Below, one piece after another: positions 1-5,334 of a stretch of DNA of 5,334 bases. Numbering within the stretch: the stretch's first letter is position 1; each line of letters begins with the position of its first letter. Both the position numbers and the translations under genes were made by a program. Source of the DNA: Bacillota bacterium (lineage in GTDB: Bacteria > Bacillota > Clostridia > Oscillospirales > Ruminococcaceae); contig JAEXZK010000053.1 of NCBI GenBank assembly GCA_023451415.1, positions 1 through 5,334 of the forward strand, read 5' to 3'. The notes beneath the pieces are model-generated. The model made no database searches. It worked only from the letters and a program-made list of their open reading frames with translations, and was not told where the DNA came from.

Positions 1-1206
1 GATGTACACCTCCCGCTCAATGGGGCTGGGGGTGCTGGCCATCAGCCGGACAAAGGCCTGCAAAAAGGACACCCTGCCCTCTGCGGTCTCCAGGTCGTTT
101 TGGCGGCGGAGCTTGGCTATCTCAAATTCGGCGGCGCTGCTGCTGCCCTGGATGAGCAGCTGGAAGCGCTCGGGACCGAATTTTTTGATGAATTCATCGG
201 GGTCCTTGGCCCCGGAGATGGAAAGGATCTTGGTTTTGACCCCCACCTCGTCAAAGAGGCGGACGGCTTTTTGGGTGGCCTTCTGCCCGGCTTCGTCCGA
301 GTCGTAGCAGAGGACCACCGTCTGGGTGTAGCCCGAGATCAGCCTGGCCTGGTCGCTGGTGAGGGCTGTGCCCAGGCCGGCGATGGCATTGTCGAAGCCC
401 CCCTGGTGGATGGCCACCACATCCATGTACCCTTCGGCCAGGAGGAGCTCCTGGCGCTTGGAGCTTTTTGCAAAGTTGAGGGCGTAAAGGTTTCGGCCCT
501 TCTTGTAAACGGGGTTGTCGCCGGTGTTGACGTATTTGGGGTTGTCGGCTTCGCTGAGCCGCCGCCCGCCAAAGGCGATGACGCCGCCCCGCAGGTCGAT
601 GATGGGAAAGATGACCCGGTTGCGGAAGAGGTCGTAGCAGCCGCCCCGTTTGCCGCGGCCCGCCACCCCGGCCGCCACCAGCTCGTCGGGGGTGTACCCC
701 ATGCGGCCCAGGTGGTCGGCGAGATTCTGCCAGCCCGGCGGTGCGTAGCCGATGCCGAATTTGACGATGATGGGCTTGCCCAGCCCACGGCCGATGAGGT
801 ATGCCCGGGCCTCGCGCCCCGCCTCGGACATGAGCATTTTGTGAAAATAGCGGGCGGACTCCCGGTTGATCTCCAGGATACGCATCTTTAGCCTATGCGC
901 GCCGTCATCCATTTCATTCTCCGGCACCTGCATCCCCACCCGGTCGGCCAGGAAGCGGATGGCCTCCATGTAGTCCAGGTTTTCTATGCGGCGGATAAAG
1001 GTGACCACGTCCCCCCCTGCCCCGCAGCCGAAGCAGTAGAAGGACTGGTTCTCGGGGTAGACGGTAAAGGAAGGGGTCTTTTCGGAGTGGAAGGGGCACA
1101 GCCCGGTGAGATTGCGGCCCCGCCGGCGCAGCTGTACATAGCTGCCGATGATCTGTTCCGCATCGCAGCGGTATTTCAGTTCATTCAAAAAACTTTCCGG
1201 CAGCAT
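1..1206 (-). CDS. dnaG: DNA primase DnaG (C-terminal end missing)
   Basis: DnaG makes the RNA primers for Okazaki fragments and works with the replicative helicase at the fork. The frame is open from the ATG at 1206 to the window edge, giving 402 visible residues of the usual 590-600. The part seen holds the CHC2 zinc-binding domain (C37, H40, C58, C61; CPFH and CFGCG), the primase core with a FPIIDLRGGVIAFGGRRL stretch, and the TOPRIM domain with EGYMD (catalytic E258) and DSD (D302, D304, metal-binding acids). The missing end would carry the helicase-binding domain. AGGAGG at 1216-1221, 9 bases upstream, supports this start. dgt ends 41 bases upstream with no terminator between, so the two are probably co-transcribed; rpoD is the expected next gene by family knowledge, but it is not visible. 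No frameshift or missing catalytic residue was seen. The identification is secure. Confidence 0.97.
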   Translation of the reverse strand, partial: MLPESFLNELKYRCDAEQIIGSYVQLRRRGRNLTGLCPFHSEKTPSFTVYPENQSFYCFGCGAGGDVVTFIRRIENLDYMEAIRFLADRVGMQVPENEMDDGAHRLKMRILEINRESARYFHKMLMSEAGREARAYLIGRGLGKPIIVKFGIGYAPPGWQNLADHLGRMGYTPDELVAAGVAGRGKRGGCYDLFRNRVIFPIIDLRGGVIAFGGRRLSEADNPKYVNTGDNPVYKKGRNLYALNFAKSSKRQELLLAEGYMDVVAIHQGGFDNAIAGLGTALTSDQARLISGYTQTVVLCYDSDEAGQKATQKAVRLFDEVGVKTKILSISGAKDPDEFIKKFGPERFQLLIQGSSSAAEFEIAKLRRQNDLETAEGRVSFLQAFVRLMASTPSPIEREVYI

Positions 1207-1247
1207 GACCGATCCCCTCCTTGCTCCTTTCTTTATTTGCCTCCGGC

Positions 1248-2255
1248 TCACATCCCCCAGGGCTTGGGGATGAAGAACTCCTCAAACACCGCCACGCAGT
1301 AGCGGTCGCTCATGCCGGAGATATAGTCGCAGACGGCCCGTGGGACGCCTTCCCGCTCCCGGATGTCCTGATAATCCTGGGGCAGCTTGTCCGGGTTGCC
1401 CGCCAGGAGCTCATAGAGCTTGCGGACAATGTCTTTGGCCTTGCCTTCCTCCCCCTTTGCCACGGGGTTCTTGTACACCGCCTCAAAGAGGAACGCCTTC
1501 AGGTTCTCATATTGGGCGGCGGTCTCCGGGTCCATCCTTACGTCCTCCCGGCTGTTTTCCACCAGGGAGGTGATCAGGGCGGCAATCCTTTGGGATTTGC
1601 TCTGGCCCAGCTTGTATCGGGCCTCCCAGGGGATGTCGTTCTCAGTGAGGATGCCAGCCCGGATGGCGTCCTCTATATCGTGGTTGATGTAGGCGATCTT
1701 GTCGGCATACCGCACCACCCGGCCTTCCCAGGTCCCGGCCCAGGGCATGCCGTCGGAGTGGCACAGGATGCCGTCCCGCACCTCAGCGGTGAGGTTGAGG
1801 CCCTTGCCGTCCCGCTCCAGCAGGTCCACCACCCGGAGGCTCTGCTCACTGTGGCGGAAGAAGAAGGGGCTGACGTCCCGCAGCGCGTACTCCCCGGCAT
1901 GGCCGAAGGGGGTGTGCCCCAGGTCGTGCCCCATGGCGATGGCCTCGGCGAGGTCCTCATTGAGGCGCAGTCCCCGGGCGATGGTCCGGGCGATCTGGCT
2001 GACCTCCAGGGTATGGGTAAGCCGGGTGCGGTAGTGATCCCCCTGGGGGAAGAGAAAAACCTGGGTCTTGTGCATCAGCCGGCGGTAGGTATTGCAGTGG
2101 ATGATCCTGTCCCTGTCCCGCTGGAAGGGGGTCCGCAGGGGGCATTCCTCCAGTGGATGGAGCCGGCCGGCCGTGTTGGCGGACAAGAAGGCCCGGGGCG
2201 ACAGCTCCCGGCTTTCGGTTTCCTGGATCTGCTCCCGTATGGTACGGTTTTCCAT
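1248..2255 (-). CDS. dgt: dGTPase-like dNTP triphosphohydrolase (HD domain)
   Basis: Members of this family cleave dNTPs to deoxynucleoside plus triphosphate and so adjust the dNTP pool. The product is 335 residues, a normal length for the short clostridial dGTPase-like proteins. The HD-domain metal ligands are visible as H81 (RLTHTLEV), H110-D111 (GHDLGHTPFGH) and D185 (VRYADKIAYI). The N-terminal FQRDRDRIIHC and GDHYRTRL stretches are typical of the family. I chose the ATG at 2255 because AGGGGGG lies 6 bases before it; an in-frame ATG at 2279 would add eight residues but has no ribosome binding site. The gene sits 41 bases upstream of dnaG, which suggests a shared transcript tying nucleotide supply to replication. 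Substrate preference (dGTP or several dNTPs) and allosteric activation cannot be read from the sequence. Confidence 0.95.
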   Translation of the reverse strand: MENRTIREQIQETESRELSPRAFLSANTAGRLHPLEECPLRTPFQRDRDRIIHCNTYRRLMHKTQVFLFPQGDHYRTRLTHTLEVSQIARTIARGLRLNEDLAEAIAMGHDLGHTPFGHAGEYALRDVSPFFFRHSEQSLRVVDLLERDGKGLNLTAEVRDGILCHSDGMPWAGTWEGRVVRYADKIAYINHDIEDAIRAGILTENDIPWEARYKLGQSKSQRIAALITSLVENSREDVRMDPETAAQYENLKAFLFEAVYKNPVAKGEEGKAKDIVRKLYELLAGNPDKLPQDYQDIREREGVPRAVCDYISGMSDRYCVAVFEEFFIPKPWGM

Positions 2256-2393
2256 GTGCTTCCCCCCTAATATGTTCATCGCTCATAATTAATATACGGC
2301 GCGGAGCGAAAAACTCCTTCGTCATGCCCTCATTTTTCTTGTAAATTTATTAATTCGACGCCTTTCTTCCTCTTTTTTCCCCCCTGGGTGACA
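2256..2393 (-). promoter_or_regulatory. AT-rich upstream region of dgt, probable promoter region
   Basis: This stretch before dgt is much richer in A+T than the genes around it and has no convincing reading frame. On the minus strand TATATT at 2291-2296 could be a -10 box, but there is no good -35 box 16-18 bases upstream. TTTACA at 2340-2345 resembles a -35 but has no matching -10. An 8-base inverted repeat (2287-2294 and 2348-2355) brackets the region, and a small GGAG/CTCC hairpin lies at 2303-2317. A promoter for dgt-dnaG is expected here because a possible terminator precedes it, but the exact position is uncertain. Confidence 0.4.
2262..2268 (-). promoter_or_regulatory. Ribosome binding site that decides the dgt start
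   Basis: AGGGGGG on the minus strand lies 6 bases before the ATG at 2255. The upstream in-frame ATG at 2279 has only a short GAG before it, so the shorter protein is preferred. Confidence 0.65.
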
Positions 2394-2429
2394 AAGAGGG
2401 CCGCCCTCTTCATCAAAAGAACGCGGCCC
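2394..2429 (-). terminator. Candidate intrinsic terminator after srtB
   Basis: Ten bases beyond the srtB stop codon the minus strand reads GGGCCGC (2423-2429), an 18-base loop, then GCGGCCC (2398-2404), followed by the short T-rich run TCTTTGT. A second hairpin, AAGAGGG/CCCTCTT (2404-2410 with 2394-2400), shares bases with the first, so only one can form at a time. The T-tract is weak, so termination may be partial, with some read-through into dgt. Confidence 0.45.
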
Positions 2430-2438
2430 CGGCGCTTA

Positions 2439-3311
2439 TCAGCCATACAGTTTTTCCCAAATCTCGGGCATCAGCGGATCCGGATTCTTGGTGACGGTGA
2501 CGTTCCGGAACTGCTCGGCGCTCTCGTCCTCCCGCAGCTTCCGGGCCACCACCACGATCCGCTCCCCTTCAAAGTCATATCCGCAGGTGGAGAGGGTGAG
2601 GAGGTCGTCCCGGGCGGTGACGTCCGCGGAGCTGACGATGAGGGAGCGCTTGAGGAGCTGGGCGACATACTCCTCCTTTTCCTCAAAGGTCTGGAAGTAG
2701 ACCATATTGTGATAGGGGTAGATGTCCCCGTTGGCCTCCAGGGTGTTGGCCAGAAAGACGGACACCACCACATACTGGCCGGTGCCGTAAAGGGTGTCAA
2801 AGGAGATAATGGGGTTTTGGGCCACAAACTCCGCCTCCTGGAAGTTGGCCAAAACATTGAACATGGTGCTGCGCATATTGTGGCCGTAGATGACCAGGCT
2901 GTCGTCGTTGGGGTCGGTCTGGTTGCGCTGATCCAGGAAAATGGTCCCGTGGGGGTCCTCCTTGCCGTAAAAATCGTGAGTCAGGTAATATTCGTTGTCC
3001 CGCTGGACCACCGGCGCGGAAAGGGTCTTGTCCGCGATGTTGATCCACCCCACAATATCGGGGTTGATCCGGTAAAGATCCTCAAACTGGGGGTTGAGGA
3101 AGCCCTGGTCCTCGGTTTCCGGGTCCCACTCTCCGCCATTGGTGGAAGATGCGCCGCCGGAGCTGTACAGCTCGTCCAGCTCCTTCTGCTGCTGCAGGGT
3201 GCGCTGCTCCGCCACAAGGGCGGTGACGGCGGCGGCTATGCAGGCCGCCGCCACCAGGCAGAGCGCGCCCACCACCAGCTTTTTCCACTTTTTCTTGTCG
3301 GACGCCTCCAT
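2439..3311 (-). CDS. srtB: Class B sortase, membrane-anchored transpeptidase
   Basis: Sortases cut a C-terminal sorting signal on exported proteins and join the protein to the cell wall or to another protein. This 290-residue product has a basic N-terminus (KKKWKK), one membrane segment at about residues 12-34, and a Q/E-rich and Ser/Gly-rich linker to about residue 70. The outside sortase domain contains H144 (VIYGHNM), C243 (LSTCGY) and R251 (GERIVVVARK), which match the catalytic His, Cys and Arg. The layout (N-terminal anchor, TLSTC motif, extra helices before the His) fits class B. I chose the ATG at 3311, with GAGGAGG 6 bases upstream; an in-frame start at 3332 lacks a ribosome binding site. 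yigZ ends 45 bases upstream, so the two are probably co-transcribed. No protein with a sorting signal is encoded in the window, so the substrate is unknown. The family call is firm; the symbol is by class. Confidence 0.93.
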   Translation of the reverse strand: MEASDKKKWKKLVVGALCLVAAACIAAAVTALVAEQRTLQQQKELDELYSSGGASSTNGGEWDPETEDQGFLNPQFEDLYRINPDIVGWINIADKTLSAPVVQRDNEYYLTHDFYGKEDPHGTIFLDQRNQTDPNDDSLVIYGHNMRSTMFNVLANFQEAEFVAQNPIISFDTLYGTGQYVVVSVFLANTLEANGDIYPYHNMVYFQTFEEKEEYVAQLLKRSLIVSSADVTARDDLLTLSTCGYDFEGERIVVVARKLREDESAEQFRNVTVTKNPDPLMPEIWEKLYG

Positions 3312-3356
3312 GGGGTACCTCCTCAGAAACAAAGGTTGCGGCCCCGCCAGGCCGGG

Positions 3357-3986
3357 TCAAACGCCCTCAAAGTCGGCGTACAGCTCTTCCAGGACCTGTG
3401 GCGCGGCCGTACCGGCCGAAAGTTCCTCCAGCTCCCTGGCAAAGGCGGGCAGCAGCTCGCTGCGGACCAGCAACGTCAGGGCGACCCCTTCCCCAAAATC
3501 AGAGCCCCTGGTAATGATATGGTGCTTGGGCAGGATATAGGTGACCTTGCCGTACAGGTCGTAGGGGATATCCAGGCGGACCAGGGCCGCCTGGCACATG
3601 AGGAGGGGCGCCGCCGCGTCAACCGCCGTCTTGGCCCCCTGGGCATAGGCCCGGGTGAGCCCTCCGGCCCCCAGCAGGATACCGCCGAAGTACCGGGTGA
3701 CCACCACCGCCACGTCGGTGAGCCCTTCCCGCTGGAGCACCTCCAGGATGGGGCGTCCGGCGGTGCCCGATGGCTCCCCGTCGTCGGAGAAGCGGCTTTT
3801 CTGCCCTTCCCGCAGGACATAGGCATAGCAGTTGTGGGTGGCCTCCCGATGGCGCTCCCGGATGGCGCCGATGAAGGCCACGGCCTCCTCCTCGGAGGAG
3901 ACGGGGGCAATCTGCCCGATGAAGCGGGACTTGCGCTCTGTAAATTCGGCCTCCGCCGGGCCCTGGATGGTCCTGTACTGGGGCAA
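3357..3986 (-). CDS. yigZ: YigZ/IMPACT family protein
   Basis: The product is 209 residues, matching E. coli YigZ and B. subtilis YvyE in length. The N-terminal UPF0029/IMPACT domain shows SRFIGQIAPV (20-29), ATHNCYAYVL (49-58), SDDGEPSGTAGRPIL (67-81) and the family signature around VVVTRYFGGILLGAGGLTRA (94-113). The C-terminal half (about 135-209) fits the smaller second domain of bacterial members. The family is related to eukaryotic IMPACT, a regulator of the Gcn2 kinase; the bacterial role is not well defined. I chose the TTG at 3986 because GAGGTGAG lies 4 bases before it and the resulting MPQYRTIQGPAEAEF start matches the family. The open frame continues upstream to 4193, but that stretch overlaps a promoter and looks unlike protein. 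It is the first gene of a likely yigZ-srtB transcript. Confidence 0.92.
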   Translation of the reverse strand: MPQYRTIQGPAEAEFTERKSRFIGQIAPVSSEEEAVAFIGAIRERHREATHNCYAYVLREGQKSRFSDDGEPSGTAGRPILEVLQREGLTDVAVVVTRYFGGILLGAGGLTRAYAQGAKTAVDAAAPLLMCQAALVRLDIPYDLYGKVTYILPKHHIITRGSDFGEGVALTLLVRSELLPAFARELEELSAGTAAPQVLEELYADFEGV

Positions 3987-4175
3987 CCGTCTCACCTCAC
4001 ATTGTGGCCGTCCGTAAAGCCGCGTCTTGAAAAGCCCTGGCCCTTTGCACCGGCATATTTCCCCACAAATACTTGTTAAGCCGCCAAGGCTTACAGGTTC
4101 TTCGCTTCTCCTGCCCAAAGGCGGCCTGTCCTTGTTTGCACCGCAGTTGTTTGCCAAACGGCCGCACTGGAAACT
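3987..4175 (-). other. Long structured 5' leader of yigZ-srtB
   Basis: About 190 bases separate the predicted transcription start from the yigZ start. On the minus strand three hairpins follow one another almost without gaps. The first is GCGGCC/GGCCGC (4160-4165 with 4121-4126), enclosing a small GTTT/AAAC hairpin at 4149-4159. The second is CAGG/CCTG (4094-4113). The third is TAAGCC/GGCTTA (4077-4093), a 6-bp stem with a 5-base loop. The sequence CGGTGCAAA occurs twice (4135-4143 and 4044-4052). I do not recognise it as a known riboswitch, SRP RNA, 6S RNA or tmRNA. It could be a regulatory leader, a separate small RNA or simply untranslated sequence. Confidence 0.4.
3991..3998 (-). promoter_or_regulatory. 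Ribosome binding site supporting the TTG start of yigZ
   Basis: GAGGTGAG on the minus strand ends 4 bases before the TTG at 3986. An in-frame GTG at 3992 lies inside this site and has no binding site of its own, so TTG is the better start. Confidence 0.65.
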
Positions 4176-4181
4176 AGTCGA

Positions 4182-4190
4182 ATTGTAGCA
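4182..4190 (-). promoter_or_regulatory. Extended -10 promoter for yigZ-srtB
   Basis: The minus strand reads TGC followed by TACAAT, a good extended -10 box (-10 at 4182-4187). There is no good -35 box at the usual distance (ACAAAT at 17 bases), which is common for extended -10 promoters. It lies about 50 bases beyond the rpmE terminator, as expected for a new transcription unit. Transcription would start near 4175. Confidence 0.55.
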
Positions 4191-4240
4191 CAAAAAAACA
4201 TCCTATTTGTGAATATCGCCTGAATTTTTCAGTGGGGAGC

Positions 4241-4271
4241 GAAGAAAGGCGGTGCAACGCATTGCACCGCC
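4241..4271 (-). terminator. Intrinsic terminator of rpmE
   Basis: On the minus strand a perfect 10-bp stem, GGCGGTGCAA (4262-4271) with TTGCACCGCC (4248-4257), closes a 4-base loop and is followed by TTTCTTC. It starts 22 bases after the rpmE stop codon. The stem is strong and the T-rich tail moderate. Confidence 0.88.
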
Positions 4272-4293
4272 CATTTTGAGCTCAAGTATGAAC

Positions 4294-4497
4294 TTAACCT
4301 CTGCTATTAAAGCGCTTGTTGAACCGGTCCACGCGTCCGCCGGTATCAACCAGCTTCTGCTTGCCGGTAAAGAACGGATGGCACTTGGAGCAGATTTCCA
4401 CGCGGATCTCGGGCTTGGTGGAGCGGGTCTCAATAACCTCGCCGCAGGCGCACTTGATGACCGCGGGGCCGTACTTGGGATGGATCCCGTCTTTCAT
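4294..4497 (-). CDS. rpmE: 50S ribosomal protein L31, zinc-binding type
   Basis: L31 is a small protein of the large ribosomal subunit that bridges to the small subunit. The 67-residue product has the normal length and start ([10 protein letters not shown]), with zinc-ribbon cysteines C16 and C18 (CACG) and C36 and C39 (CSKC). It is therefore the zinc-containing form, not the cysteine-free paralogue that some bacteria make under zinc limitation. The C-terminal [11 protein letters not shown] is typical. AGGTGA 6 bases upstream supports the ATG at 4497. The gene has its own promoter (4566-4594), a leader stem-loop (4515-4554) and a terminator (4241-4271), so it appears to be transcribed alone. 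Confidence 0.98.
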   Translation of the reverse strand: MKDGIHPKYGPAVIKCACGEVIETRSTKPEIRVEICSKCHPFFTGKQKLVDTGGRVDRFNKRFNSRG

Positions 4498-4514
4498 TCT
4501 TTTTCACCTCTCTC

Positions 4515-4554
4515 GATTTCTGACTGCCGATGTGATTGGGCATCGGCTCAAATC
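4515..4554 (-). promoter_or_regulatory. Stem-loop in the rpmE 5' leader
   Basis: On the minus strand GATTTGAGCCGATG (4541-4554) pairs with CATCGGC (4526-4532), TCA (4521-4523) and AAATC (4515-4519). This gives about 15 base pairs with two small bulges and an 8-base loop (4533-4540). It begins about 5 bases after the predicted transcription start and ends just before the ribosome binding site. There is no T-run, so it is not a terminator. Leaders of L31 genes have been proposed as autoregulatory RNAs in several bacterial groups; whether this one belongs to such a family is not shown here. Confidence 0.6.
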
Positions 4555-4565
4555 GTAACGGCAAT

Positions 4566-4594
4566 ATCATACCACAGCCCGGAGACAAAAGCAA
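4566..4594 (-). promoter_or_regulatory. Promoter of rpmE
   Basis: The minus strand has TTGCTT (-35, 4589-4594), a 17-base spacer and TATGAT (-10, 4566-4571), with TGG directly before the -10 making it an extended -10. Transcription would start near 4559, leaving a leader of about 60 bases. This fits the main vegetative sigma factor well. Confidence 0.75.
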
Positions 4595-4627
4595 GCTTTT
4601 TCTTCTCTCCAAGCTTTGGAAAAGGGC

Positions 4628-5334
4628 CTAAATCCCCAATTTCTTTTCCACATCGGCCTTGATGGCCCTCAGCAGCGCCTCCGCGCCGGCCAGGTCAGCC
4701 CCCCGGAGGGAGTAGTAGACCTTCAGCTTGGGCTCGGTGCCGGAGGGACGGACGATGACGCTGCCCGCTTCGCCCAGGTTGTATTCCAGCACGTCGGAGG
4801 GGGGCATGGCCGCCCCGCCCACCGACCATTTGGCGGTCTTGTAATCGGTGAGGCTTTCCACCGCGCGGCTGCCCAGCGCAGAAGGGGGGTTCTGCCGCAG
4901 CTTCGCCAGGATGTCCCGCATCCTGGCCATGCCGTCGGCCCCCTCAAAGCTGTAGCTGTCCACCTGGTTCAGGTACCGGCCCAGCTGCGCATACAGGTCG
5001 TCCATGGCCTCGGCCAGGGTCTTGCCCTGCTCCTTGTACCAGGCGGCCATCTCACAGATGAGCATGGAGGCATCCACCGCGTCCTTGTCCCGGACATAGC
5101 CGCCGGACAGGTACCCGTAGCTCTCCTCGAAGCCCAGGAGGTAGCGGTCTTCCTCCCCGGCCTTTTCCAGCAGGGCGATCTGCTCGCCGATGAACTTGAA
5201 GCCGGTGAGGACATTGCGCATCTCGATGCCGTATTTGGCGGCCACCGCCGAAGCCATGGTGGTGGTGACGATGCTCTTCACCGCCACGGGGGCCTTGGGC
5301 ATACGGCCGGAGGCTATCTTGGACCGGGCGATGT
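4628..5334 (-). CDS. pgcA: Alpha-phosphoglucomutase, C-terminal part (start missing)
   Basis: The enzyme interconverts glucose 1-phosphate and glucose 6-phosphate, linking central metabolism to glycogen, UDP-glucose and cell-wall sugar synthesis. About 234 residues are visible from the window edge to the TAG at 4628; full-length Bacillus/Clostridium relatives have about 570. The part seen covers the end of domain 2 and domains 3 and 4. GFEESYGYL (near 5113-5136) is the sugar-binding loop of domain 3, followed by VRDKDAVDASML. RPSGTEPKLK (4721-4750) is the phosphate-binding loop of domain 4. The catalytic serine lies in the missing N-terminal half. GFEESYG favours the PgcA-type phosphoglucomutase over phosphomannomutase or GlmM. 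The ATG at 5302 is internal: the frame continues upstream with family-like sequence (IARSKIASGR). No strong terminator follows; a weak AT-rich hairpin overlaps the rpmE -35 box. Confidence 0.93.
   Translation of the reverse strand, partial: IARSKIASGRMPKAPVAVKSIVTTTMASAVAAKYGIEMRNVLTGFKFIGEQIALLEKAGEEDRYLLGFEESYGYLSGGYVRDKDAVDASMLICEMAAWYKEQGKTLAEAMDDLYAQLGRYLNQVDSYSFEGADGMARMRDILAKLRQNPPSALGSRAVESLTDYKTAKWSVGGAAMPPSDVLEYNLGEAGSVIVRPSGTEPKLKVYYSLRGADLAGAEALLRAIKADVEKKLGI

Noticed and set aside
100..891. 263-codon plus-strand frame opposite dnaG
   Set aside because: It is antisense to the primase core and TOPRIM domain. Its low-complexity Ala/Gly/Val/Asp composition and lack of motifs mark it as a shadow.
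1221..2270. 349-codon open frame on the plus strand opposite dgt
   Set aside because: It mirrors the dgt frame codon for codon, has no recognisable domain and no good ribosome binding site. It is a shadow of a G+C-rich gene.
1957..2325. Minus-strand frame starting MTKEFFAPRRILIMSDEH, overlapping the dgt start
   Set aside because: After the first 25 or so codons it is a frame-shifted reading of dgt, rich in Pro/Gly. A short leader peptide cannot be excluded, but nothing supports it.
2388..4079. 563-codon open frame on the plus strand
   Set aside because: It runs antisense to srtB and yigZ, both certain by their motifs. Its composition (many Gly, Val, His, Leu, Arg) is what G+C-rich antisense frames give, and no family motif is visible.
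3987..4193. In-frame N-terminal extension of yigZ by 69 codons from a TTG
   Set aside because: It starts on the promoter -10 box, has no ribosome binding site, does not resemble the family and is better explained as a structured leader.
4589..4604. AAAAG/CTTTT hairpin after pgcA as a terminator
   Set aside because: The stem is only five A/T-rich pairs, lacks a proper T-run after it and overlaps the rpmE -35 box. I do not call it as a terminator.
4252..4662. 136-codon plus-strand frame opposite rpmE
   Set aside because: It spans the rpmE terminator, leader and promoter in antisense and has no family features.

Overview
The window is about 60% G+C. It reads as housekeeping chromosome of a G+C-rich, Gram-positive clostridial organism; Oscillospiraceae-like gut Clostridia are my best guess. 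The reasons are a class B sortase, a clostridial-type dGTPase directly upstream of the DNA primase gene, a zinc-type ribosomal protein L31 and a Bacillus/Clostridium-type phosphoglucomutase. All six protein genes lie on the minus strand, so transcription runs from position 5334 towards 1. No mobile element, CRISPR array, tRNA or rRNA was found.

In transcription order, the window opens with the C-terminal part of an alpha-phosphoglucomutase (4628-5334, start beyond the window). A 130-base gap follows, holding a good promoter and a stem-loop leader for rpmE (L31, 4294-4497), which ends at a strong intrinsic terminator (4241-4271). Just beyond it an extended -10 promoter begins a leader of about 190 bases with three tiled hairpins. 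The leader feeds yigZ (IMPACT family, TTG start, 3357-3986), then srtB (class B sortase, 2439-3311) only 45 bases later. A hairpin region and an AT-rich intergenic stretch (2256-2438) separate these from dgt (HD-domain dNTP triphosphohydrolase, 1248-2255) and dnaG (1-1206, cut off by the window edge), which are 41 bases apart.

The dgt-dnaG pair joins dNTP-pool control with replication priming. In many Firmicutes this module continues into the main sigma factor gene rpoD/sigA, which would lie just outside the window. The sortase sits beside housekeeping genes with no visible substrate, so it probably acts on proteins encoded elsewhere.

I found no clearly new protein system. The least explained parts are noncoding: the structured yigZ-srtB leader, the rpmE leader stem-loop, and an inverted repeat plus overlapping hairpins upstream of dgt. 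The long open frames on the plus strand are antisense shadows of these genes.
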